The position numbers were made by a program, and so were the translations under genes. From Sphingomonas sp. M1-B02 (GTDB taxonomy: Bacteria > Pseudomonadota > Alphaproteobacteria > Sphingomonadales > Sphingomonadaceae): a stretch of DNA of 64,000 nucleotides. The DNA lies in NCBI RefSeq assembly GCF_026167525.1, contig NZ_CP110679.1, positions 2,095,501 to 2,159,500 on the forward strand. The letters run 5' to 3'. The first letter of the stretch is position 1; each line of letters opens with the position of its first letter. Positions 16,949-24,925 of the stretch are shown here, one piece after another. The notes below the pieces were generated by a model. The model saw nothing but the letters and a program-made list of their open reading frames with translations. It was not told the origin of the DNA and made no database searches.

Positions 16949-17950
16949 ATGCGCTTCTTCTCCGACAATGCCGCCCCGGTCTGCCCTCAGGTGCTCCAGG
17001 CACTGGTGGACGGGAACATGCTCGACACCGCCTATGACGGCGATCGCTGGAGCAAGCAGCTCGACGGGCGCTTCTCCGACTTGTTCGAGACCGAAGTGCG
17101 GGCCCTGTGGGTGCCATCGGGCACCGCGGCCAATGCCCTGGCGCTGGCGGCCTTGTGCCCGCCGCATGGCGGTATCCTGTGCCACCGCGACGCGCATATC
17201 CAGAATGACGAATGCGGCGCCCCCGAATTCTACACGCATGGCGCGAAGCTGATGCTGGTCGAGGGCGAAGGGGCGAAGCTGACGCCGGCGACGCTCAACG
17301 CCGCGCTGGGCGCGATCCGCACCGACGTCCACCAGGTCCAGCCGCACGCGATCTCGATCACCAATGCCACCGAATATGGGCTGGTCTACACCCCCGAGCA
17401 GGTCGCCGCGATCGGCGACCTGGCGAAGGCGCGCAAGCTGGGGCTGCACATGGACGGCGCACGCTTCGCCAACGCCGTCGCGCATCTCGGCTGCACGCCC
17501 GCCGACGTGACGTGGCGCGCGGGCGTGGATGCGCTGAGCTTCGGCTTCGTCAAGAATGGCGGGATGAGCGCCGAGGCGCTGATCTTCTTCGACACCCGGC
17601 TGGCCGATGCGACGCTCTATCGCCGCAAGCGCGCGGGGCTGCTGCTCTCCAAGGGGCGCTATCTGGCGGCGCAATTGCTGGCGATGCTCGAGGACGATCT
17701 GTGGCTGGACAATGCGCGTGCGGCCAATGGCGGCGCGCGGATGCTGGCCGATGCCGCGGGGGAGCGGCTGGTGCATGCCGTTGAGGCCAACGAGGTTTTC
17801 CTGCGGGTGACCCCGGAGGAAGCGGCGGGGCTGCGCGCGCTGGGGTTCGATTTCTACGATTGGGGGCCGGCCGAGGCGCGGCTGGTGATTTCGTGGGACC
17901 AGGACGCCGAGGCGATCCGGCCGCTGGCGGAGGCGATCGGGACGTTGTGA
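16949..17950 (+). CDS. Low-specificity threonine aldolase, PLP-dependent
   Basis: A 333-residue PLP enzyme cleaving threonine or allo-threonine to glycine and acetaldehyde. Fold-type I features: FSDNAAPVCPQVLQAL at the N-terminus, ALWVPSGTAANALALAALCP, HIQNDECGAPEF, LGLHMDGARFANAVAHLG (the Asp that binds the pyridine nitrogen) and the Schiff-base lysine in VDALSFGFVKNGGMSAEAL. The usual GTKNG around the lysine is FVKNG here, with the lysine kept. It is followed after 15 bp by the R4 element and the EamA gene. Confidence 0.92.
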   Translation: MRFFSDNAAPVCPQVLQALVDGNMLDTAYDGDRWSKQLDGRFSDLFETEVRALWVPSGTAANALALAALCPPHGGILCHRDAHIQNDECGAPEFYTHGAKLMLVEGEGAKLTPATLNAALGAIRTDVHQVQPHAISITNATEYGLVYTPEQVAAIGDLAKARKLGLHMDGARFANAVAHLGCTPADVTWRAGVDALSFGFVKNGGMSAEALIFFDTRLADATLYRRKRAGLLLSKGRYLAAQLLAMLEDDLWLDNARAANGGARMLADAAGERLVHAVEANEVFLRVTPEEAAGLRALGFDFYDWGPAEARLVISWDQDAEAIRPLAEAIGTL

Positions 17951-17965
17951 GGGGGGCATGTCCTT

Positions 17966-18098
17966 ATCCTCCCCGGCGCGGGGAGGGGGACCGCGACGCG
18001 CAGCGGCGTGGTGGAGGGGGCTCTCCGCCAGCGACCCGCACGCGGCACGCCCCCTCCACCATGCTGCGCATGGTCCCCCTCCCCGTACCGGGGAGGAT
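17966..18098. repeat. R4 palindromic repeat, copy B
   Basis: A 133 bp element filling almost the whole gap between the threonine aldolase and EamA genes. The outer arms ATCCTCCCCGGCGCGGGGAG and CTCCCCGTACCGGGGAGGAT pair, as do the inner GGTGGAGGGGGC and GCCCCCTCCACC. Its right end GGGGAGGAT lies 6 nt before the GTG start of the EamA gene, so the repeat arm serves as that gene's Shine-Dalgarno sequence. Confidence 0.9.
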
Positions 18099-18102
18099 CT
18101 AA

Positions 18103-19011
18103 GTGCAGGCGCCCAAATCCACGCGCCTCAGCGTCCTCATCCCCTTCGCGCTTGTCACGCTGATCTGGGGATCGACCTGGATCGTCATCCGCGACCAGAT
18201 TTCGGTGGTGCCGCCGGCCTGGTCGGTGACCTATCGCTTCGCGGTGGCGGGGCTCGTGATCCTCGGCTGGGCGCTGGTCCGGCGCAATTCGCTGCGGCTC
18301 GATGCGCGGGGATTGCTGTTCGCGGCGTGCCTTGGGGTGGCGCAGTTCGTGCTCAACTTCAACTTCGTCTATCGCGCCGAACTGCACATCACCTCGGGCG
18401 TGGTGGCGATCGTCTATGCGTTGCTGCTGGTGCCCAATGCGATACTGGCGCGGATCTTCCTGGGGCAGCGGATGGGGCGGCAGCTGCTGATCGGATCGCT
18501 GGTGGCGATGGTGGGCGTGGGCCTGCTGTTCCTCCACGAGAGCCGGCTGAGCGAGGCGGGGCCGGGGGTGGCGCTGCTCGGGATCGGCATCGCCTTCCTG
18601 GGGGTGCTTTCCGCCTCGGTCGCCAATGTGATGCAGGCGACGCGGGTGGCGAAGGCCTATCCGATGGCGACGATGCTCGGCTGGTCGATGCTGATCGGCG
18701 CCGCGGTCGATGCCTGCTTCGCCTGGAGCATGACCGGGCCGCCGGTGATCGAGATGCGCTGGGGCTATGTGCTGGGCACGCTCTATCTGGGCGTGCTCGG
18801 ATCGGCGCTGGCCTTCACCCTTTACTACCAGCTGATCCGCACGATCGGGCCGGCCAAGGCGGCCTATACCAGCGTGCTGGTGCCGGTGATCGCGATGCTG
18901 CTGTCGACCATCTACGAGGGCTATCGCTGGTCGCTGCTCGCCGCGGCCGGCGGGGCGCTGGTGATGATCGGGCTGGTGATCGCGCTGAGGGCGCGCAGGC
19001 CCAACCGGTAA
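18103..19011 (+). CDS. EamA/DMT family transporter
   Basis: A 302-residue inner-membrane protein with ten predicted helices in two EamA repeats. Typical parts: LIPFALVTLIWGSTWIVIRD at the start, YRFAVAGLVILGWALVRRN, QFVLNFNFVYRAELHITSGV and in the second half TLYYQLIRTIGPAKAAYTSV. These carriers export or import small metabolites; the substrate is not predictable, although the threonine aldolase neighbour makes an amino acid possible. It starts at a GTG with GGAGG 6 nt upstream, contributed by the R4 repeat. Its last 91 bp overlap the convergent SDR gene. Confidence 0.88.
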   Translation: MQAPKSTRLSVLIPFALVTLIWGSTWIVIRDQISVVPPAWSVTYRFAVAGLVILGWALVRRNSLRLDARGLLFAACLGVAQFVLNFNFVYRAELHITSGVVAIVYALLLVPNAILARIFLGQRMGRQLLIGSLVAMVGVGLLFLHESRLSEAGPGVALLGIGIAFLGVLSASVANVMQATRVAKAYPMATMLGWSMLIGAAVDACFAWSMTGPPVIEMRWGYVLGTLYLGVLGSALAFTLYYQLIRTIGPAKAAYTSVLVPVIAMLLSTIYEGYRWSLLAAAGGALVMIGLVIALRARRPNR

Positions 19012-19742
19012 TCCGGATATAGCGGGCGCCAGCCGAGGATGCGCTTGGCCTTGCCGTTCGCGACGCGGCGGTTCTCCGAATAGAAAGCCAGCGCGGCGGG
19101 GCTGAGATCGGCCTCGGCGAGCGGGACCTCGGGCGGAGGCGCTATGCCGATCAGATCGCAGGCATAGGCAATCACGTCGCTCTGCGGGGCCGGGAGATCG
19201 TCGGCGAGATTGTAGGCGCCAGGCGGACCCTCGAAGCCGGCGATTATCCCCGAGACGATATCGTCGACATGGACGCGGCTGAAGACTTGGGCCGCGACGT
19301 GGATGCGCCGCGCCTTGCCTTCGCGCGCGCGATCGAGCGGGGAGCGGCCGGGGCCATAGATGCCGGGCAGGCGGAAGACGCGGGCACCCAGCGCCAGCCA
19401 CTGGGCGTCGGCCTCGGCGCGTTCGGTGCGGCGGCCCGTGCCGGTGGGGGCGCTCTCGTCGACCCAGGCGCCTTCGGTGTCGCCATAGACGCCGGTGGAG
19501 GAGAGATAGCCGAGCCAGGCGGGGGATGCGGCGAGCTCGGCGCGGTAGGCGGCGAGGACCGGGTCTTCTTCGGTCGGCGCGACGGTGGAGACGATGTGGG
19601 TGGCGTGCGCGATTTCGAACGCCACGCGGTCGCGATCGGCGAAGGTCGCGCGGATGACGGTGGCGATGCGCCAGCCGCCCGGGGCGAGGTGCTCTGCCAG
19701 GGCCGTGCCCGTATAGCCGAGGCCGAAGATCAGGAGGCGCAT
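18921..19742 (-). CDS. NAD(P)-dependent epimerase/dehydratase-type SDR
   Basis: A 273-residue extended short-chain dehydrogenase of the kind often annotated NAD-dependent epimerase. The N-terminus LLIFGLGYTGTALAEHL is the dinucleotide-binding loop; YLSSTGVYGDTEGAWVDESA supplies Ser/Tyr positions, RLPGIYGPGRSPLDR follows, and ENRRVANGKAKRILGWRPLY is the usual end of the fold. The last 30 residues (after PDYRLGLRAL) are low-complexity Ala/Ser/Pro and are encoded antisense to the end of the EamA gene, a 91 bp overlap. The substrate is unknown. The family is a common orphan in alphaproteobacteria. Confidence 0.85.
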   Translation of the reverse strand: MRLLIFGLGYTGTALAEHLAPGGWRIATVIRATFADRDRVAFEIAHATHIVSTVAPTEEDPVLAAYRAELAASPAWLGYLSSTGVYGDTEGAWVDESAPTGTGRRTERAEADAQWLALGARVFRLPGIYGPGRSPLDRAREGKARRIHVAAQVFSRVHVDDIVSGIIAGFEGPPGAYNLADDLPAPQSDVIAYACDLIGIAPPPEVPLAEADLSPAALAFYSENRRVANGKAKRILGWRPLYPDYRLGLRALSAITSPIITSAPPAAASSDQR

Positions 19743-19772
19743 CTAGAGTATGATCCAGTTCACCGGAACCAG

Positions 19773-19874
19773 CCCTCCCCGGCGGAGGCCGGGGCCCAGT
19801 TGCGAAAGGCGTGAGATGGCCGGGTGCAATTGCCAGTGCGCCGATACTGGGCCCCGGCCTTCGCCGGGGAGGGG
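19773..19874. repeat. R3 palindromic repeat
   Basis: A 102 bp inverted repeat. CCCTCCCCGGCGGAGGCCGG and GGCCCAG on the left are mirrored by CTGGGCCCCGGCC and TTCGCCGGGGAGGGG on the right, with about 45 bp between. It lies between the third M28 peptidase gene and the SDR gene, both leftward. The arms end in the same CTCCCC/GGGGAG words as R4 and R5 but the internal sequence differs, so I treat it as a separate family. Confidence 0.85.
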
Positions 19875-19898
19875 CGTTCCAGTGCGCCGGGTTCGACC

Positions 19899-21509
19899 CT
19901 AACGCGCACCATGGCCGTCATATTCGACGCCGAAGAAATCGCCCTTCACCCAGCGCGGGCGATCGTCGGCATTGGCGATCGCGTGGGCGGCGGCGACATT
20001 GACGCGGGCGAACTTCGCGGCAGCTTCCCAGTCGAAGGGGAGCGAGAGCTGGTCCGAGGGCTTGTGATAATGGTTCGCGAGATAGTCCTTCTGCGCGGCG
20101 TCTCCCGCCCCGCCGGGCCCGCTATCGACCGAGACCGAGGGAATGCCCGCCTGGACGAAGCTGTAATGATCCGAGCGGACGAAGAACATTTCCTCGGGCG
20201 CAGGATCGGGGACCGTCGCCAGCCCCTCCCCCGCCGCGGCGGCGGCGAAGCTGGCGCCGAGCGTCGAGCGCTCGCCGCCGAGGATCACCAGATCGCGCAG
20301 CGGGAAGGTGAGGATCGGCATGTCGATATTCAGATCGGCGACAATCGAACCCTTGGGAACGGTGGCGTGATGCGCGAAATAGCTCGAGCCGATCAGCCCC
20401 TTTTCCTCGGCGGTGAGCGCTATGATCAGGATCGAGCGCCGCGGCGGCGGACCTGCGCGCAAGGCGCGTGCGACTTCGAGGATCGTCGCGACGCCCGCGG
20501 CATTGTCCATCGCGCCATTATAGATGCGATCGCCGTTCACGGCATCGCCCAGCCCGACATGATCGAGATGCGCCGAGAGGATGACATATTGCCTGGCGAG
20601 GCCGGGGTCCGATCCCTCGATCAGGCCGACGACGTTGCGGCTCTCGGCGGTGCGCAGCCGGGTCTTGGCCGCGACCTGGAGCGTGCCGACCAGTGGCCCG
20701 GTGGGAAGCTTGCCGCCCTTGCGCTCGGCGGCGAGGACATCGACCCATTTGATGCGGCTGCCGGCGAACAATTTCTCGGCGCCGGCCTGGCTGACATAGC
20801 CGACGACCGGGGCGCCCGGGGCGAGGGCATGCGTCACGCCATCGGGGCCGGCCCAACTGCTCTGCTCATAATCGAAAAAAGGGACGACCGCGTCGAACGG
20901 AAAATCGACGCGATGCGCGGCGGATTCGAGCAGGATGACCGCCTTGGCGCCGCGCGCCTGGGCGAGCCGGGCCTTCTGCTCGTCATTGCCGAAATGCGCC
21001 TCGACATCGCTCGGCAGGCCCGCGGGCACACCGGGGAGCAAGGCGACGATCTTTCCGCGGACGTCGAGGCCCTTATAATCGTCGCGCCTGCCCTGCGGAT
21101 AGACGAGTCCGTAGCCGGCGAAGACGATCCCGCCCTGCGCGGTGAAATCGGGCGTGGCGGGCGCGGCCTGGTTGACGAAGTCGATCCCGAACTGGAGCGG
21201 GATCGCGGCGTTGCCGCGCATCAGCGTCCAGCTTGCCTTCTCCGCCGAACGATAATGGACCAGCTTGACCGGCTGGAACCAGCCGCCGTCCGCGCCGCCG
21301 GGCTTGAGGCCGATCGCGAGCATCTGCGCGGCGACATATTCGGCGGCTACGTCATAATCCTGCGTCCCCGCCTCGCGCCCGCGCATCGCGTCGGAGGCGA
21401 GGAACTGGATATGCGCGCGCAGTGCGGCCTGATCGGGCGGAACCTGCTGTGCCTGCGCGGGAGCACCGAGCAGCAGTAGCGCCAGCAAAAGCAGGCCACG
21501 GAGCGTCAC
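19899..21509 (-). CDS. M28 family zinc aminopeptidase, tandem copy 3
   Basis: A 536-residue secreted M28 metallopeptidase. The signal peptide is VTLRGLLLLALLLLGAPAQA. It has an inserted PA domain (about 120-270) and the two-zinc catalytic core: LSAHLDHVG, YNGAMDNAAGVATILE, ALTAEEKGLIGS (catalytic Glu), NIDMPILTF and ANHYHKPSDQ. All metal ligands are present. Such enzymes trim N-terminal residues in the periplasm or outside. It starts at a GTG that overlaps the stop of the preceding copy (GTGA), so the longer open frame to 21560 is rejected. It is the most diverged in its metal-free insert and lies last in the leftward trio. Confidence 0.92.
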   Translation of the reverse strand: MTLRGLLLLALLLLGAPAQAQQVPPDQAALRAHIQFLASDAMRGREAGTQDYDVAAEYVAAQMLAIGLKPGGADGGWFQPVKLVHYRSAEKASWTLMRGNAAIPLQFGIDFVNQAAPATPDFTAQGGIVFAGYGLVYPQGRRDDYKGLDVRGKIVALLPGVPAGLPSDVEAHFGNDEQKARLAQARGAKAVILLESAAHRVDFPFDAVVPFFDYEQSSWAGPDGVTHALAPGAPVVGYVSQAGAEKLFAGSRIKWVDVLAAERKGGKLPTGPLVGTLQVAAKTRLRTAESRNVVGLIEGSDPGLARQYVILSAHLDHVGLGDAVNGDRIYNGAMDNAAGVATILEVARALRAGPPPRRSILIIALTAEEKGLIGSSYFAHHATVPKGSIVADLNIDMPILTFPLRDLVILGGERSTLGASFAAAAAGEGLATVPDPAPEEMFFVRSDHYSFVQAGIPSVSVDSGPGGAGDAAQKDYLANHYHKPSDQLSLPFDWEAAAKFARVNVAAAHAIANADDRPRWVKGDFFGVEYDGHGAR

Positions 21510-23113
21510 TTGGCGAGCGGGCCGCCGTAGAGCGTGCCGAAGAAATCGCCCTTGTTCCACGTCGGCCGCGCTGGCGTGTCGGCGAGGATGCGGGCGACGC
21601 CGTAGCCGACGCGGACGAACTTGGCCGCCGATGCCCAGTCGAACGGCAGCGAGAGGTCGTCGGAGGGCTTGTGATAATGTTTGGCGAGGAAGTCCTGGAT
21701 CGCCGCCTTGCCCGCGCCGCCCGGGCCGGTGTCGATCGACACGGCCGGCACGCCCGCCTGGACGAAGCTGTAATGATCCGAGCGGACGAAGAAATTCTCT
21801 TCGGGGAAGGGATCGGGGACGACCTTGAGCCCCTCGGCCGCGGCGGCCTTTTCGGCGACCTTGCCGAGGATCGAGCGCTCGCCGCCGAGGACGACGATGT
21901 CGACCAGCGGGAAGGTCATGATCGGCATGTCGAGGTTAATATTGGCGACCAAGGTGCCGGGGACCGACGGGGTGCGCGCGAAATAGCGCGAGCCCAGCAG
22001 GCCTTTTTCCTCGGCGGTGAGCGAGACGAACAGGATGCTGCGGCGCGGCTTCGTGCCCGAGGCCTGGAAGGCGCGCGCGACCTGGAGGATCGTGGCGTTG
22101 CCGATCGCATTGTCCATCGCGCCGTTGCTGATCCGATCGCCGGTGGTGCCAGCGCCGACCGCGAGATGATCGAGATGCGCGCTGAGCACGACATATTGGC
22201 GGCGGAGCGCGGGATCGCTCCCCTCGAGCATGCCGACGACGTTGCGGCTGGCCGAGACGCTGATTTCGGTCTTGAACGCGGCCTCGACCGATGCGTTGAG
22301 CGGCCCAGTGGGGAGCGGCGTGCCGGCTTTCTCGGCGGCGAGCACGTCCGCCCATTTGACGCTCGAATCGGCAAACAATTTCTCCGCCCCGGCCTGGCTC
22401 ACCAAAGCGATCTGCGGCGCCCCGATCGAGGGGACGCGCGGCTTGCCGTCGGCATCGTTGATCGTCATCCGGGTGCGGCCCGCGAGGGGGACCGCGCGCT
22501 CGAACGGAAAGCTCGCGCGCTGTGCGCCCGATTCGAGGACGATCAGCCCCTTGGCGCCGCGCGCGGCGGCGAAGCCGGCCTTGGTCTCGAGATTGCCGGC
22601 ATGCGCGGCGACTTCGGACGACAGGCCCGTGGGCGCGCCCGCGAACAAGGCGACGATACGGCCCTTGAGATCGAGCCCCTTATAATCGTCGCGGCCGCTT
22701 GCGGCATCGACCACGCCATAGCCGGCGAACAGGACTTCGCCGCCGATCGCCAGATCGGGCACGCGCGGATTGACGCTGTTGAGGAAGTCCTTGCCATAGA
22801 CGAGCGGCACGCGGGTGCCGCCGCGCACCAGCGCCAGCGTGCCGGGGCCGGCCGACTTGTAGGAGATCAGCGGCACCGGCTGGAACCAGCTGCCCTGCCC
22901 GCCGGCGGGCACGAGGCCCGCGGCGAGCATCTGCGTCGCCATATATTCGGCGGCGACGTCATAATCGGCAGTCCCCGCCTCGCGCCCGCGCAGCGCGTCC
23001 GACGCCAGGAAAGCGACATGCGCCTTGATCGCCGCCTGGTCGGCCGGAAGCGTCTGCGCCGCGACGGGCGCCGCCGCGAGAAGCGGCAGCGCGAGGAGAA
23101 GACGCCGCATCAT
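21506..23113 (-). CDS. M28 family zinc aminopeptidase, tandem copy 2
   Basis: A 535-residue paralogue of its two neighbours. The signal peptide is MMRRLLLALPLLAAAPVAAQ. The core motifs LSAHLDHLAVG, ISNGAMDNAIGNATILQ, SLTAEEKGLLGSRYF, NINLDMPIMTF and AKHYHKPSDDLSLP keep the zinc ligands and the catalytic Glu. The sequence matches copy 3 closely throughout (LASDALRGREAG, VRSDHYSFVQAG, GPGGAG), more than copy 1, so the 2/3 split is probably the younger duplication. Its ATG overlaps the stop of copy 1 (ATGA). Confidence 0.92.
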   Translation of the reverse strand: MMRRLLLALPLLAAAPVAAQTLPADQAAIKAHVAFLASDALRGREAGTADYDVAAEYMATQMLAAGLVPAGGQGSWFQPVPLISYKSAGPGTLALVRGGTRVPLVYGKDFLNSVNPRVPDLAIGGEVLFAGYGVVDAASGRDDYKGLDLKGRIVALFAGAPTGLSSEVAAHAGNLETKAGFAAARGAKGLIVLESGAQRASFPFERAVPLAGRTRMTINDADGKPRVPSIGAPQIALVSQAGAEKLFADSSVKWADVLAAEKAGTPLPTGPLNASVEAAFKTEISVSASRNVVGMLEGSDPALRRQYVVLSAHLDHLAVGAGTTGDRISNGAMDNAIGNATILQVARAFQASGTKPRRSILFVSLTAEEKGLLGSRYFARTPSVPGTLVANINLDMPIMTFPLVDIVVLGGERSILGKVAEKAAAAEGLKVVPDPFPEENFFVRSDHYSFVQAGVPAVSIDTGPGGAGKAAIQDFLAKHYHKPSDDLSLPFDWASAAKFVRVGYGVARILADTPARPTWNKGDFFGTLYGGPLAK

Positions 23114-24813
23114 TTGGCCATCGGGCCGCCAAATGCGGTTCCGAAGAAGTCGCCCTTCTTCCACACCGGCCGCTGATCGGCGTCGGCGATTTCGCGCGCG
23201 ATGCGATAGTTCACGTCGACGAAGCGGACGCCCGATTCCCAATCGATCGGGCGGCTCTGCACGACTTCGTCCGAGGGCTTGTGATAATTGTCGGCCAGGA
23301 AGGAATCGGTCGCCGCCTTGCCCGGGCCTGCCTCGCCCGGCCACAGGAAGACCGAGGGAATACCCTGCTGGACGAAGCGATAATGGTCCGAGCGGACGAA
23401 GAAGGCCTCGTCGGGACGTGGATCGCCCCCAACGCCGACACCGATCTGCGCCGCCGCGCGGCGGACCGTCTCGCCCAGCGTCGAATGATCGGCGCCGAAC
23501 GGAGTCACATCCTCGAACTTGTAGGTGATGATCGGCATGTCGAGATTGACGTTGGCGACCATGTTCGCCTTCGGCACGGTCGGGTTCTGCGCGAAATAAT
23601 CGGCGCCGACGAGGCCCTTTTCCTCGGCGGTGACCGCGAGGAACAGGATCGAGCGGCGCGGCGCCTTGCCCGACGCCTTGAAGCGCTTCGCTTCCTCGAT
23701 CAGCGAGGCGACCCCGACGGCATTGTCCATTGCGCCATTATAGATCGGATCGCCCTTCGCATTGGGGGTGCCGACGCCGACATGATCGAGATGCGCAGTG
23801 AGGACGACCACTTCCTGGGCCAGCGCCGGGTCGCTGCCGGGGAGCATGCCGGCGACGTTATAGCTGGTGATCGGGGTGGTCACCGTCTTGAGCGCGACGC
23901 CGAGCGAGGTCGCCAGCGGCATCGCCTTGAAGGTCGCATTCTCGGCCTGCGCCGCCTTGACGATATCGGCCCAGGAAGTCTTGGCGCCCGCGAACAACTT
24001 CTCCGCGCCGGCCTTGCTCAGCATGCCCAGGCCGGGCGCGCCCGGGGTCGGGATAAAGCCGCGGCCATCGGCGCGTGCCCAGGTGACGCGCGGACGTTCC
24101 CACGTCGCGGCGATCATCGGGAAGGGATAGTTGCCGCGGCCAGCGCGCGGCGATTCGAGCGTGATATAGCCGACCGCGCCCTTCTTCAGTGCGATCTGCG
24201 CCTTGGTGGCGACATTGGAGAAATGCGCGCGCTCCTCGGCGGGGAAGGTGGTGGGCGCGCCGCCGAAGAAGGCGACGATCTTACCCTTCACGTCGACGCC
24301 CTTATAATCGTCGCGGCCCAATCCGACGATCCCCTGGCCGACGAACACGACCGGCGCGGTAAGCGTGAAATCGAGCTTGTCGGGATTGGCGGCGGGGACG
24401 AAATCCTGGCCGAAGACGAGCGTGATCGGCGCGGCGCCCTTGCGCGTGATGCTCATGCTGCCCTTGTCGGCGGCCTTGTAGCTGAGCAGCGGCACCTTCT
24501 GCAGGTAGGAGCCATCGTCGCCGGCGGGGCGCAGGCCCTGGGCGTAGAATTGCGAGGCGACATATTGCGCGGCGATGTCGAACTCGGGGCTGCCGGCGTC
24601 GCGGCCGCGCAGCTGGTCCGAGGCGAGGAACATGACATGCCCCTTCATCGCCGCCTGATCCTCGGGCAGCACGGCATTGAGGATCGCGTTGCGCTCGGCA
24701 GCGCTGACCGCAGGTGCCGGCTGCGCGGCTGGAGCAGGCGCGGGCGCCTGCTGTGCCATCGCGGCGGTGGCGGTCAACGCAATCAGGCCGAACGGCGCGG
24801 TCAAACGAAGCAT
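23110..24813 (-). CDS. M28 family zinc aminopeptidase, tandem copy 1
   Basis: A 567-residue secreted M28 peptidase, first of three. The signal peptide MLRLTAPFGLIALTATAAMA is followed by an Ala/Pro-rich linker absent from the other copies. Catalytic motifs: LTAHLDHVGVG, YNGAMDNAVGVASLIE, AVTAEEKGLVGADYF, NVNLDMPIITY and ADNYHKPSDEV. The VRSDHYRFVQQGIPSV segment is shared by all three. I chose the ATG at 24811-24813, with AGAGGA upstream, over the longer frame to 24876. Transcription of the trio probably starts in the 112 bp gap shared with the divergent pepN. Confidence 0.92.
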   Translation of the reverse strand: MLRLTAPFGLIALTATAAMAQQAPAPAPAAQPAPAVSAAERNAILNAVLPEDQAAMKGHVMFLASDQLRGRDAGSPEFDIAAQYVASQFYAQGLRPAGDDGSYLQKVPLLSYKAADKGSMSITRKGAAPITLVFGQDFVPAANPDKLDFTLTAPVVFVGQGIVGLGRDDYKGVDVKGKIVAFFGGAPTTFPAEERAHFSNVATKAQIALKKGAVGYITLESPRAGRGNYPFPMIAATWERPRVTWARADGRGFIPTPGAPGLGMLSKAGAEKLFAGAKTSWADIVKAAQAENATFKAMPLATSLGVALKTVTTPITSYNVAGMLPGSDPALAQEVVVLTAHLDHVGVGTPNAKGDPIYNGAMDNAVGVASLIEEAKRFKASGKAPRRSILFLAVTAEEKGLVGADYFAQNPTVPKANMVANVNLDMPIITYKFEDVTPFGADHSTLGETVRRAAAQIGVGVGGDPRPDEAFFVRSDHYRFVQQGIPSVFLWPGEAGPGKAATDSFLADNYHKPSDEVVQSRPIDWESGVRFVDVNYRIAREIADADQRPVWKKGDFFGTAFGGPMAK

Positions 24814-24925
24814 GGAAATCCTCTTATTCACAAACGAGCGTGCGATTATCGGTAGCATCCGGCGGCACTTAGGCAAGCGGACACTTTGTGGTGGCGACGC
24901 CGGGACTTGATCCTATATCCCGGCG

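Noticed and set aside
16949..17950. Loss of the catalytic lysine in threonine aldolase
   Set aside because: The usual GTKNG is changed to FVKNG but the Schiff-base lysine itself is present.
15398..17959. 853-residue open frame on the minus strand
   Set aside because: It lies antisense to the PBP and threonine aldolase genes, which have full motifs. High GC content makes such long antisense frames common.
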